NCBI GenBank assembly: GCA_016208685.1
Contig: JACQXM010000035.1
Location: 1 to 50,057 of the forward strand
Reading direction: 5' to 3'
DNA length: 50,057 nucleotides
Source: Planctomycetota bacterium
Lineage (GTDB): Bacteria > Planctomycetota > Phycisphaerae > UBA1845
The notes beneath the pieces were generated by a model. It ran no database searches and had not been told where the DNA came from. It saw only the letters and a list, made by a program, of their open reading frames with translations. Position numbers and translations under genes: made by a program. Positions 17,094-25,883 of the stretch are shown piece by piece. Every line of letters starts with the position of its first letter. The first letter of the stretch is position 1.

Positions 17094-17209
17094 CGCGCCG
17101 GTGGACGGCGAGGCGCCTGCGGCGGCGGCGCGGTCGCGCCAAGGGATGTTCGATACGTAGCCCAAAGGTTGAAGGTGCCCGGAATTCATTACACGGAAGC
17201 GAGGACGGT

Positions 17210-18472
17210 ATGAGCACGATCGTGCACGGTGCGGGCGCCTGGTCGGCGCGGCTGATGGTATCGCTGGTGATCCTCGGCAGCGCCGAGGCGCGCGCCCAGT
17301 GGACGCAGTGGGGCGGTCCCAAGCGGGATTTCTCCGTGGACGTTAAGGGGCTCGCGGACAAGTGGCCGGAGGACGGCCCGCACAGACTCTGGACTCGGGA
17401 GCTGGGCGACGGCTACTCCACCATCACTGTCGACGACGGCAAGCTCTACACCATGTACCGCATCGCCGAGGACGAGCTCGTCGTATGTCTGGACGCCAAG
17501 ACCGGCAAGACGCTCTGGGAACACAAGTACGCCGCGCCGTTCACCAAGGAAATGGCCGAGTTCGGTCCGGGTCCGCACTCCACGCCACTTATTGTGGGTG
17601 AAAAGGTCTTCACCGTCGGCGCCGACATGGTGCTCCTGGCCTTCGAGAAGAGCACGGGCAAGATCGTATGGCAGCACGACCTGGCGCAGGAGTTCAAGGC
17701 CACCGTGCCCGGCCGCGGCTATTCGTGCAGCCCCGTCGCCTACAAGGACACCATCATCGTCCCCGTGGGCGGTCCCGAGGATCAGCCGGGGCAGGCCGTG
17801 GTGGCCTTCAAACAGTCCGACGGTTCCGTGGCGTGGAAGAACCAGAGCTTCGAGGTTACGCACTCCTCGCCCATCCTGATCAACTTTGCCGGGGAGGATC
17901 AACTCGTGGTGTTCATGGCCAAGGAGCTGGCGGGACTGAACCCCGCCAACGGGGAGCTGCTCTGGACGCACGCGCACCCCACGCAGTACGGCGCCAACCT
18001 CAGCACGCCGGTCTGGGACGGACAGGACACGCTCTTTTGCTCCGCGGCTTACGATTCCGGCAGCCGCGCCGTGCGTCTGGTACGCAAGGAGGGCAAGACC
18101 GTTCCCGAAGAGCTGTGGTTCAGCAAGAAGGTGCGCATCCATCACGGCAACGCCGTGCACATCGGCGACCACGTTTACGGTTCCAGCGGCGATTTCGGAC
18201 CGGCGTTCTTCTTCGGCGTGAATCTCAAGACGGGCGAGCTCGCCTGGCGCGAGCGGGGCTTCACCAAGGCCACCTGCGTCGCTGCCGACGGCAAGGTCGT
18301 CATCCTCGACGAGGACGGCCAGCTCGCCCTGGCGACGGCAAGTCCCAAGGGGCTCACCGTACTCTCCAAGTGCCAACTGCTAAAGCGCACGTCATGGGCG
18401 GCCCCGACGCTGGCGGGCACGACCCTCTACATCCGGGACCGCAAGAGCATCATGGCGCTGGATTTGAGCTGA
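17210..18472 (+). CDS. Secreted PQQ-like beta-propeller protein
   Basis: A 420-residue exported protein. A signal peptide (hydrophobic LMVSLVILGSAEARA, cleavage near residue 31) precedes WTQWGGPKRDFSVD, the opening typical of the PQQ-binding-like (pyrrolo-quinoline quinone) propellers of planctomycetes. At least six blade motifs with the W/G-rich Ala-x-Asp-x-x-Thr-G-x-x-x-W pattern follow: VVCLDAKTGKTLWEHKY, LLAFEKSTGKIVWQHDL, VVAFKQSDGSVAWKNQS, GLNPANGELLWTHAH and FGVNLKTGELAWRERG. No dehydrogenase active-site or heme motif is seen, so the likely role is a scaffold or ligand-binding propeller, not a PQQ enzyme. A GAGGA sits 5-6 nt before the ATG at 17210. The 279-bp gap after it up to the convergent FG-GAP gene shows nothing I can name. 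Confidence 0.88.
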   Translation: MSTIVHGAGAWSARLMVSLVILGSAEARAQWTQWGGPKRDFSVDVKGLADKWPEDGPHRLWTRELGDGYSTITVDDGKLYTMYRIAEDELVVCLDAKTGKTLWEHKYAAPFTKEMAEFGPGPHSTPLIVGEKVFTVGADMVLLAFEKSTGKIVWQHDLAQEFKATVPGRGYSCSPVAYKDTIIVPVGGPEDQPGQAVVAFKQSDGSVAWKNQSFEVTHSSPILINFAGEDQLVVFMAKELAGLNPANGELLWTHAHPTQYGANLSTPVWDGQDTLFCSAAYDSGSRAVRLVRKEGKTVPEELWFSKKVRIHHGNAVHIGDHVYGSSGDFGPAFFFGVNLKTGELAWRERGFTKATCVAADGKVVILDEDGQLALATASPKGLTVLSKCQLLKRTSWAAPTLAGTTLYIRDRKSIMALDLS

Positions 18473-18751
18473 GCCGTCGCGCCCGGCTCCGCGCCACGCG
18501 CCGACACCGACGGCCGCGCCTCCGGCCCGAAACCGACCGAGGGGCCAGGCGGCGTCGCTCGCCGCACCTGCCCGCCGGAGACGACCTCGCGTCAGCCGGG
18601 CGCCGCCGCGCGGGCGCGCCCGGATCCGGGCGTGGGTGTGGGCGTGTTGGACCGCTCGTTGCCACTCACGGTACTGACCGGCACGGTGCCGCGCCGTCCG
18701 CCTCGCACACAGCGTCGTCGAAGGCCGGCGCGAAGTGCCGTTTGCCAATGG

Positions 18752-21700
18752 CTACGGACAGCCCCACCGCTCCGGGCGCTGTGTGTTGAACCATCGCGGC
18801 CCCGGCCAGGCGCCGTTGTGCAGGTTGATCATGGCGGTCAGGTCCTGCACGTTCACCGCCCCGCTGTGGTTCAGGTCAGCACTGTAGGCGCCGAACGGGG
18901 GCGTCTTGGCGCCATTGAGGTAGTCGATCATGTCAGTGATGTCCGCGACACCCACCACTCCGTCGCCATTCACGTTGCCGGGATGCGAGGTGAATGTCCC
19001 CGTGGTGGCTACATTGTTCACGTCGCGATAGGTAAGTGCCACGACGGCGCCGCCGGTGAGCGGTCGATAGAGTTGGATCGTGTAGACACCGCTGGAATCT
19101 TCGTGCGCGCTTAGTATGTAATTAGTGAAATTGCGATCCGGGCTGACCTCACAGAGTGACCAGCAATGTCTTTTCGCCCCCGGTGGCGCCTGGACCGTAA
19201 TCGTTCGAATCCCAACCCAGCGGAAATCCGGTTTGATCCTCACCGGACTTCGGGCGTCTATCACTCCGTCTGGAGGGTCGAGGAACTTGACAGGTCCCGG
19301 AGGGCAGGCACAGTCGCGGGCGTTGACGTCAAAGAGCTGCGCCGAACCCCGCACGGCTCCGGGGACGGCAGGCATTCCCGCCGCGCCCACCATGGCCGTC
19401 CGTCCGTCAATGGCCACGGCCTTGCCGAAGTCGGCCGCGTCACTGCGCGGGCTCGTGAGTTTGGCGTTCTGAATCCACCGCACCCCGTCATGCTGGAGAA
19501 TATAGATGACGCCGCATGACTCATGGCAATCCGCTGCACGGCCTAGCGCACCGACGAGGACGATATCCCCGTCCATGGCCAGCGAATACCCGAACCGATC
19601 CTGCTCCAGTGCATCGTCCGCCTGGAGTTGGGCCCACCTGCCCCAAGTGCCCTCCGATCGCCGAAATAGCCGCACCACGCCGGGTTGGCACGGCGCATGG
19701 GTGTGCGCGCTTACGCAGTAGGACCCGAGGGCCGCAAGCGAACCGCTGATCGCTACAGAGTGCCCGTACGTCGAGCCGCCCTCTGCTACACCGCTTAGGA
19801 CGAAGTACCCGTCGCGCACCCAGGTCCCCCCCTCTTGTCGAAACACATGGGCGGCGGGCAGCGCGGAGCTGGGTCTGTAATTCTCGCAACCCGCGATTGC
19901 GAAGCCGCCGGATAGTCCGAGGGATGCGCCCAGGTGCTTCGGCCACAGGCCCGAAACCGTGAGTTTTTGGGTTTCCGTCCAGACCCCACGGTGGCGATAG
20001 AGCACGTAGACCGCGCCCGTGTCGCACGAAGTACCAATGTCTCCGCAGCCATCGTCGTCTCCCGGGGCGCCGATCATCGCGATTCCCTCACGATACGCTA
20101 CAGACCATCCGAAATTGTCATTTGGCTTACCGTCCGATGCCGCAAGCGTCGCTTCGTGGGTCCACCCCGCGTCGGAACGAGCAAATACCTGCACCACTCC
20201 GGCCGCCAGAGCGTCGTTGACGGGCGCTGTCGGAATTCCAATGAGAATCGTGTCGCCCCTTACGCTCACTCGCGTGCCAAGCGGGTCCGGACCAAGGGGA
20301 CCAGCGGCAAAGAGGGTATCCGTCTGCGCCCAATCGCCCCCGCGCCGCTCGAAGACGTAGGCCACGGCGACTGTGCCGGCCTCAGACGCCTCCGACCACA
20401 CACCGGCCACGGCCACATCGCCGTCGATGGCGACCGAATGGCCGATGGAACGTGACGGCTCTTCGTCCAGGGCGCGCAGCTCGACGGCCGCGCTGGGGCA
20501 CTCATCCGGAAGGCCGTCCAGATCGCAATCCTCGCTGGTTCCGTCGGCAAGCCGGCATTCATCGGGCACGCAATCACCACGGCAATCAGTACTGGCACCG
20601 GTCGCGATGTCGTAGGCATCGCTGAGACCATTAGAATTGCAGTCCGGCCGAGCGATGTCGAACAAGTACGCTATGCCGACAACGTAGTTCAGATCGCGAA
20701 AGTGCGTTCCACCTCCCGGTGCACCGATGATCGCCTGCTCTCCGCTGATCGCGATTGCGGCACCGAAAGCGTCCTCGCTCTTGCGGACAGCGGTGGTGAA
20801 CACACGCTCCTGGAACCACTGCGTACCGGTGCGGCGAAACAAGTAGGCCCGCCCCGGGATGTATATTGTATGCAGCGCTGCGAGCAGTACGTCGGGACCG
20901 AGGACCAGCCCCGTGCCGAACGCACCGCCGGGCTGCGGCGACGAGGCGGCGAGTGTCTGCTCCAAATGCCAGCCGGATGGACCTTGGCGGTAAACAAGTA
21001 CCGTGCCGCCGTCGCATCCGGGCGCAACGGGGCAGGTGTCCTGGCGGCCGGCGTCAGCCACCGCAAGCGTATCCGCATAAAGCGCGACCTGACGCCCGAA
21101 TTCGCCGCGAAGGACGGGGGCCGGCGAAAGCAACCGGGCCTCGAACTCCCACCCGGCGTCGCCGTGGCGGAAAACATAGACCGCGCCGTTGGCCCAGGAG
21201 ATCTCCTGGTGTCGCCGCGCGCCGACCACCAGCAGGTCACCGTCCAGCGCGATCGCGGCGCCGAACCCGTCGCGGCTCTGGCCCGCGGGTGAGACCAGCT
21301 TCGCTTCCTGAACCCACTCTCCCCCCTCCAGACGAAACGAATACACGGCGCCGGAGAAGGCAGTCGTGAGGGCCTCGAGCTGTGCCGCTACGATGATACG
21401 GTCGCCATCGACGGCTACCGCCCGACCGAAGGCGCCGTCGGGATGCGGGTCGTCCGGTACAAGTCGCGCGTACAATTCCCAGGCGTCACCATCGCGCCGA
21501 TATACGTAGGCAGCGCCGCCGTCCCCCGGTGTGCGTGCTTCGCCCGGCGCACCAACGACGATCCAGTCTCCACGGATCGCTGCCGCGCTGCCGAACTCAC
21601 CGCCCAGAAACGGATCGGGAACGACAAGCTCGTCATGGAAAGCCCACGTTGCTCCGGATCGCCGAAAAACGAACGCCCGTCCCGCCGATTGCGGTTGCGC

Positions 21701-21901
21701 GTCGGGGGTGGGCGCGCCGAAGACAGCCCACGCTTCCGACGCGGCGATCACCCAGCCGAACTTGTCCCCTCGAAGGGGCTGGACAGCCTGTAGCTCGCCG
21801 ATCGGCCGCGTAATGCACTCCGCGGGCGCCCGTGAGGTCGAGGCTCCGATCGCGGCGGAGACTGCGATCCCCCCAAAGATCGAAATCCGTGCGTTGCACA
21901 T
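18752..21901 (-). CDS. Secreted FG-GAP double-propeller protein with C-terminal dockerin
   Basis: A 1049-residue secreted protein. A signal peptide (residues 1-27, IFGGIAVSAAIGASTSRAPA) is followed by seven FG-GAP type repeats (each near G-x-F/G-x-G-x-A-x-x-x-x-D-x-x-x-V-G-A-P), a Cys/Asp-rich linker (CNSNGLSDAYDIATGASTDC to CDLDGLPDEC), then seven more repeats. This predicts two seven-bladed propellers in tandem. After a small domain (ACPPGP...SPVRIKPDFRW to THRDV), the end is a type I dockerin pair (VNGDGVVGVADITDMIDYLNG; DLNHSGAVNVQDLTAMINLHNG), which should bind a cohesin partner. Repeats lack the DxDxDG Ca site found in the protein at 49259. GGAG lies about 8 nt before the ATG at 21901. 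A sigma70-like promoter is upstream. Confidence 0.9.
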   Translation of the reverse strand: MCNARISIFGGIAVSAAIGASTSRAPAECITRPIGELQAVQPLRGDKFGWVIAASEAWAVFGAPTPDAQPQSAGRAFVFRRSGATWAFHDELVVPDPFLGGEFGSAAAIRGDWIVVGAPGEARTPGDGGAAYVYRRDGDAWELYARLVPDDPHPDGAFGRAVAVDGDRIIVAAQLEALTTAFSGAVYSFRLEGGEWVQEAKLVSPAGQSRDGFGAAIALDGDLLVVGARRHQEISWANGAVYVFRHGDAGWEFEARLLSPAPVLRGEFGRQVALYADTLAVADAGRQDTCPVAPGCDGGTVLVYRQGPSGWHLEQTLAASSPQPGGAFGTGLVLGPDVLLAALHTIYIPGRAYLFRRTGTQWFQERVFTTAVRKSEDAFGAAIAISGEQAIIGAPGGGTHFRDLNYVVGIAYLFDIARPDCNSNGLSDAYDIATGASTDCRGDCVPDECRLADGTSEDCDLDGLPDECPSAAVELRALDEEPSRSIGHSVAIDGDVAVAGVWSEASEAGTVAVAYVFERRGGDWAQTDTLFAAGPLGPDPLGTRVSVRGDTILIGIPTAPVNDALAAGVVQVFARSDAGWTHEATLAASDGKPNDNFGWSVAYREGIAMIGAPGDDDGCGDIGTSCDTGAVYVLYRHRGVWTETQKLTVSGLWPKHLGASLGLSGGFAIAGCENYRPSSALPAAHVFRQEGGTWVRDGYFVLSGVAEGGSTYGHSVAISGSLAALGSYCVSAHTHAPCQPGVVRLFRRSEGTWGRWAQLQADDALEQDRFGYSLAMDGDIVLVGALGRAADCHESCGVIYILQHDGVRWIQNAKLTSPRSDAADFGKAVAIDGRTAMVGAAGMPAVPGAVRGSAQLFDVNARDCACPPGPVKFLDPPDGVIDARSPVRIKPDFRWVGIRTITVQAPPGAKRHCWSLCEVSPDRNFTNYILSAHEDSSGVYTIQLYRPLTGGAVVALTYRDVNNVATTGTFTSHPGNVNGDGVVGVADITDMIDYLNGAKTPPFGAYSADLNHSGAVNVQDLTAMINLHNGAWPGPRWFNTQRPERWGCP

Positions 21902-21954
21902 GGTGTTTTCTCCAACTGCGGACCCCAAGAATGACCGATAATGCCCCCCTTTCG

Positions 21955-21984
21955 ATCCTACGCACGGCTCTTTTGTCCGGTCAA
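21955..21984 (-). promoter_or_regulatory. Sigma70-like promoter for the FG-GAP dockerin gene
   Basis: On the minus strand TTGACC (complement of 21979-21984) and TAGGAT (complement of 21955-21960) are 18 bp apart. This gives an expected leader of about 45 bases before the ATG at 21901. Each hexamer keeps most of the conserved positions. No other promoter-like pair stands out in this gap. Confidence 0.4.
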
Positions 21985-22330
21985 GCGTCGCGACGATTAT
22001 TCGCTAAAGGAACTAATTAAGCGCTCGCGTCCAGAGCGCGTGCAGCCGGCGTGCAACGGTCGATTCCGGGGTGGTGGGCGGTTAACAAGCGGTGGCAGGC
22101 CGCGGCGAATCGGCCCGGCGCAACCGTGGCATGACACTCCCGTCCGCGGAGACATTTGCTGCCGCGCCAACGCACCGGAACGCGCGGGTACGGCCGGCGG
22201 AGATTGGGGGCGCGGCTCTGTCCGAGCTTCCAGTGGATTCTCGCCATCGTGTGGTCGCGGGCCTGCCCCCGAACGCCGGCCCTTCCCGACACCTTCCACC
22301 CTTGCGCCGAGCCGAGCTCCCGGGCACGGA
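21985..22330. other. Gap between the FG-GAP gene promoter and gene fragment 2
   Basis: About 346 bp with no gene that I can support on either strand. The first 40 bases are AT-richer than the neighbours (ATTATTCGC...AATTAAG), consistent with an upstream promoter region. The rest is GC-rich and shows no clear hairpin or repeat. Confidence 0.4.
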
Positions 22331-22509
22331 GGCGAAGATCACGTCCACCCGTTCGACTACGTTCACGATGGTGTAGTCAAAGCACACTGCCCCGGCACTG
22401 CTGGTCGCCTGCACGCCGATGTTCACCGGCCCGGGTGCTACGTCGGGCGAGACGGTCCCCGTCGCCGTCCTCACTTGCGCCCCGCCGAAGCAGGAGTTGC
22501 CCGCCGGCC
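22331..22509 (-). pseudogene. Fragment 2 of a duplicated Cys-rich secreted-protein segment
   Basis: 179 bp that match 26425-26603 of the large Cys-rich gene with no gap and roughly 92 percent identity by eye. They encode TATGTVSPDVAPGPVNIGVQ and a downstream FDYTIVNVVERVDVIFA. The frame loses its sense where the match ends at about 22331 and at 22509. It is one half of a split copy; the other half is 23777-24117. Not a gene on its own. Confidence 0.75.
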
Positions 22510-22597
22510 CATGAACGGTTATCCGATAATTGCCACAACGCCGTATCGAGCGCGATCTAATTCCCTCGCGCTTGGATAGTAAACTCGCCCTGCACTG

Positions 22598-23545
22598 TTA
22601 TGGCCGGAACGCCATATACCGAATCGGCACACCCACCGTCGGAGTTCGAAAGACTTCGCGCACGGTTTCACGAGTTGCCAAGTTGAATTCCACAATGACC
22701 CCTTCGTCACTGCCGACGAAGAAACGGCCATTGGAATCAAACGCCAACGCCATCGGGTCACTTATGCCGTCCGCACCGGATGGCAAAACGATCTCGGCAA
22801 CCTGAGGCCTACTCTCATCCACCTCTAATACACCGACGTTGGGGTTTGCGCTGACGAACAGTTTACCCTGGGCGTCAAAAACGAAATCATCATACGTCGT
22901 CGCACCGTGCGCGCCCCCTTCCAGAACGATACCCAGCACAGCACCGGTCCGCGCATCGAACCTGTAGATTCTGGATCTACCAGCCAACAGCGTTCCGTCG
23001 GGAGCCAATGTCACGGCATCCGGATCGAACCCCGCATCGACACCGTCACAACACGAGAACGACTCTACCACTGCTCGGCGGACCGGGTCGATCCTAATGA
23101 GTCGGTGTGTATCGAAACAGCTCACGACGGCGTCCCCGCCTTCAAGTACCGCGACATCACCCATCGCGTCACACCCGACAACCGTAATCACGATTTCGAA
23201 CGGTTGTCCGTAGTTGCGACCGTCATAGATGATCAAGCCATTAATGCCACCATGGGTCGCAACATAAAGACGCAATCCCTCGTCCGTCTCCGCAAAGGCG
23301 AAGCCTCTGGTTCGACGGAGCCCGTCCCCGAGTGCGGGCGTAAACCCGGCCCCATCGCCGACCGCCTCGACTACTACGCCAAGTCCAGTGGACAAGAGAA
23401 GCCGACCGCTAGCTCCACAGGTTCCGGGACGGCTACAATCGGAGGTCCTGACGAACTCGACTCCGACTAGGCCGCGCGCGACATCGCACGCGCCGATTTG
23501 GACCAACCCGACAAGGCCAAAGATGACCTGATACGCGCTCTTCAT
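22598..23545 (-). CDS. Probable lipoprotein, NHL/SMP-30-like beta-propeller
   Basis: A 315-residue exported protein. The N terminus MKSAYQVIFGLVGLVQIGAC ends in an IGAC lipobox, so Cys20 may be lipidated. The rest is beta-propeller-like with repeated blades: GLRLYVATHGGINGLIIYD, DAVVSCFDTHRLIRIDPVRR, DAVTLAPDGTLLAGRSRIYRFD, GKLFVSANPNVGVLEVD, and GRFFVGSDEGVIVEFNLATRET. The N-terminal third has a run of Cys (TSDCSRPGTC, SCC). Function is likely ligand binding or lactonase-like; no catalytic metal ligands can be confirmed. AGGGA lies 8 nt upstream of ATG 23545. The open frame upstream to 24127 is spurious because it runs through fragment 1. It lies wholly within the 1267-bp segment that interrupts the duplicated Cys-rich copy, and its GC content is lower than the flanks. 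Confidence 0.75.
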   Translation of the reverse strand: MKSAYQVIFGLVGLVQIGACDVARGLVGVEFVRTSDCSRPGTCGASGRLLLSTGLGVVVEAVGDGAGFTPALGDGLRRTRGFAFAETDEGLRLYVATHGGINGLIIYDGRNYGQPFEIVITVVGCDAMGDVAVLEGGDAVVSCFDTHRLIRIDPVRRAVVESFSCCDGVDAGFDPDAVTLAPDGTLLAGRSRIYRFDARTGAVLGIVLEGGAHGATTYDDFVFDAQGKLFVSANPNVGVLEVDESRPQVAEIVLPSGADGISDPMALAFDSNGRFFVGSDEGVIVEFNLATRETVREVFRTPTVGVPIRYMAFRP

Positions 23546-23776
23546 GGCTTGTTCCCTAGTTCGACTTTCGCACTTTTTCGGGGTCATGAGGGCCCCGGAT
23601 AAACAAGAAGGAGTCGCCTTGTCGATGCGTTGGTTGTAAGGACACAACGCGTAGAGCAAAGAGACTCGTCGTGAATCTGGTATCGACTTACCTGGACCTT
23701 GTACAGCGGGTTTCTTCGGTGATGGCCTGGCCGACGTTTCAGAGCTTTCTGATCGTGCTGACCGGCTGGGTCTTCG

Positions 23777-24117
23777 CCCGGCGGCGGCGGCCCGGCCGGC
23801 GCGTAGTACATCGCGCCGCAGCTCGGCCAGCAGTCGCCGGAGACGTTGAGCGTCACGCTCCCGCCCGGGCACACCGTGGCCGAGCCCAGCGCCACACTGC
23901 ACCCTTCCGCCACGCACACTCCATTGTAGCACGTCCCCGTATCGCAACTGACGCACTGCCGCGGGGGATAGGTGCAGACGGCCGCGTCGGGATTCGCCGG
24001 GTCCGGCGTGCAGGTATCGTAGGTGCAGCGGTTGTAGTCCACGCAGGCCGGGCGGTTCACGCAGGTGGCCAGGTCCAGACATTCGTCCCGGGTGCAGGGG
24101 TCGCCGTCGTCGCAGAG
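23777..24117 (-). pseudogene. Fragment 1 of a duplicated Cys-rich secreted-protein segment
   Basis: 341 bp aligned without a gap to 26618-26958 of the large Cys-rich gene. It reads ACVDYNRCTYDTCTPDPANP then DAAVCTYPPRQCVSCDTGTC and CWPSCGAMYYAPAGPPPPG, then falls out of homology at 23776, where the parent gene continues and the second half is found at 22509. A stop-limited frame of 158 residues spans 23584-24060 but its last 60 residues are unrelated, so it is a remnant and not an intact gene. The 611-bp stretch 23546-24156 holds nothing else I can identify. Confidence 0.8.
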
Positions 24118-24156
24118 TCCGTGTCAACGTACGGACCGGTCCGGTGCAACGGCAGC

Positions 24157-24984
24157 CTACTCCTTTTCACGGTTGCGCGGGGCCGGAGTCGGCTTGCCCT
24201 GTTCCCGCGCCTTCTGATGCACCATAGCCCGGAAGTCGTCGGGGAACCACTTCGAACCGTCACGGAACCCCGGGAACTGAGGGATCCGGTTGTATAGCAG
24301 GACCCTGAGACTGCCGCCACGTACCGCAAAGTCCACGCGCTCGTGCCATGCCTGCAGCTCGTCGATCCGACGCTCGGGGTTGGTTGAGAACTCCATGCCG
24401 TCGACCAACCGCGATGGCCAGGGAATCTCGAGCGCGAACTCCCTCCCGTACCCGTCTCTTCCGCGCAGCTTGAGCAGCGCACCGACCAGCGACCTTACGA
24501 CTGCCAATCCCGTGCTCGAATCCCACGCGGCCTTTGCCGCCGCCTCCAGTTCCTTTAAGTCTACTCGCAATTCGATCGCATTCAAGCTCTGGCGCAGTTC
24601 CATCTCAATCGGATCGTATTTCCATCTGTACTCAATGATGTCATCTTGATCGGGCGAGGTCGACGCCGCAACCCTAATGACGCAGGACGGCGATGCCAAC
24701 GGGCTACCCTCCGGCGTCAAACGCAATTCTACCTGATTCTCGGCGCCGATGCGGACAGAGTCTGGGATCATCGCACGTTCAAGCATCACGAAGGCAGAAG
24801 GGTCTCCTACCCTAATCAACCGCTGTCCGAATTCCAACGACCTTCGATCCATGGCTTGCGAGGCAGTCATTCGCTCATCGGGCTGCGCCACGGCTCCCTG
24901 GTATGGTAGCGTTAAGACTGCCACATACACGGCGGCAATGCTCAATGCTTGATTTCCCCGTTCCCTTGCATATAGACGGCGCAT
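24157..24984 (-). CDS. Unknown secreted protein (275 aa)
   Basis: I do not recognise a family. The N terminus has a basic start then a hydrophobic stretch (SIAAVYVAVLTLPYQGAVAQ), a likely signal peptide cut near residue 33. The rest is a soluble protein with mixed sheet and helix: a beta-rich part with a single Cys (residues 60-115), a helical stretch ELEAAAKAAWDSSTGLAVVRSLVGALL, and a basic C terminus (NREKE) after a Trp-rich SKWFPDDFRAMVHQKAREQ. ATG 24984 is preferred because GAGAGG lies about 8 nt upstream; the in-frame ATG at 25005 has none. It lies 71 bp downstream of the Cys-rich protein pair and is probably in the same operon. Its GC content looks lower than average for the window. Confidence 0.7.
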   Translation of the reverse strand: MRRLYARERGNQALSIAAVYVAVLTLPYQGAVAQPDERMTASQAMDRRSLEFGQRLIRVGDPSAFVMLERAMIPDSVRIGAENQVELRLTPEGSPLASPSCVIRVAASTSPDQDDIIEYRWKYDPIEMELRQSLNAIELRVDLKELEAAAKAAWDSSTGLAVVRSLVGALLKLRGRDGYGREFALEIPWPSRLVDGMEFSTNPERRIDELQAWHERVDFAVRGGSLRVLLYNRIPQFPGFRDGSKWFPDDFRAMVHQKAREQGKPTPAPRNREKE

Positions 24985-25055
24985 CGCTAAGCCTCTCCAA
25001 CGCATAAGTTCGCCACAGAATGATCAAATGTAAGGAGGAAACAGTCCATTACGAC

Positions 25056-25883
25056 TCACGGATAGACAAACACCCGCTCTCGCATTACCCAGACGCCGTT
25101 GACATCCTCGAACCACGACAACGCGGCAAAACTGTTCAACACTTCTGTGGCCGACGCGAAGGCGGCGCCAGGAATCCCTCCCGGATAGAACGTTGTCGTT
25201 CCCCCCACGGTAAACCGCGCTGCCGCCTCGTAACAGTTGGCGTGGCCATTGCCATCCTCCAGAAACAACCGCCAATCCGGATGTGTAGGATGAGAGATGA
25301 ACGGGCCGCACAATCCAGCGAAACTTGGATCTCCCTCGACCGCGAGTTGAGGTATCGCTGGCGCCTCAAGCGTCGCAAATACACGTACCTGCTCAAACGC
25401 CCCTGGTACCCCCGACATCCGAATCACTTTCCCGACATACCGAACGAGTGTCTGGCAGTCCCCGCGATGATCGATGGGATAATCGGGCACTACCCATGCG
25501 TTCGGCCGACCGGCGTCAAGGTCGTACTCGCCCTGGGCGGCTAACACACGGCGCACTATCTCATGCGGATTCAAGGTGTCTGTATCCCCCACCTCGATCG
25601 TGGCGCGGTTCATCCGCTTGTGCGTAGGTACATGCTGCGGGATACTCGTATCCCGCGGCGTACCGAGGGTGACGTACACCGTGTGGCCGGCGGGTCCGCC
25701 CGTACGCCGGCGTAGATAAGTACACCCCCCCTTATCGATGCGCCAATCCAGCGGCGCGGAGAGCTTCTGAATCTTCTGCTCCAGCGTGTCCATGGCGTAC
25801 AGCGGCGGGGCGTTCTGCCCCCCGTGCATCTCCACGTTCAGCGCCGTGTTGAAGCCCGCGGCGGGGGAGGAGGTCCGCACCAC
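25056..25883 (-). CDS. C-terminal part of the frameshifted Cys-rich secreted protein, transglutaminase-like
   Basis: A 275-codon frame starting at a GTG. It continues the homology of the preceding gene (25732-28398) after a frame change near 25920: read in this frame back from the GTG, the codons give VSLAPPDLPPHTYVVRTSS, a natural continuation of the upstream EPEWEPG. So this is not an independent gene but the end of one protein of about 1113 residues. The sequence has a transglutaminase-like pattern: RGDCQTLVRYVGKVIRMSGVPG (catalytic-type Cys) and later NGHANCYEAAARF (His). A third Asp is not certain. The frame change is one base, so a sequencing error is as likely as real inactivation. Confidence 0.72.
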   Translation of the reverse strand: MVRTSSPAAGFNTALNVEMHGGQNAPPLYAMDTLEQKIQKLSAPLDWRIDKGGCTYLRRRTGGPAGHTVYVTLGTPRDTSIPQHVPTHKRMNRATIEVGDTDTLNPHEIVRRVLAAQGEYDLDAGRPNAWVVPDYPIDHRGDCQTLVRYVGKVIRMSGVPGAFEQVRVFATLEAPAIPQLAVEGDPSFAGLCGPFISHPTHPDWRLFLEDGNGHANCYEAAARFTVGGTTTFYPGGIPGAAFASATEVLNSFAALSWFEDVNGVWVMRERVFVYP

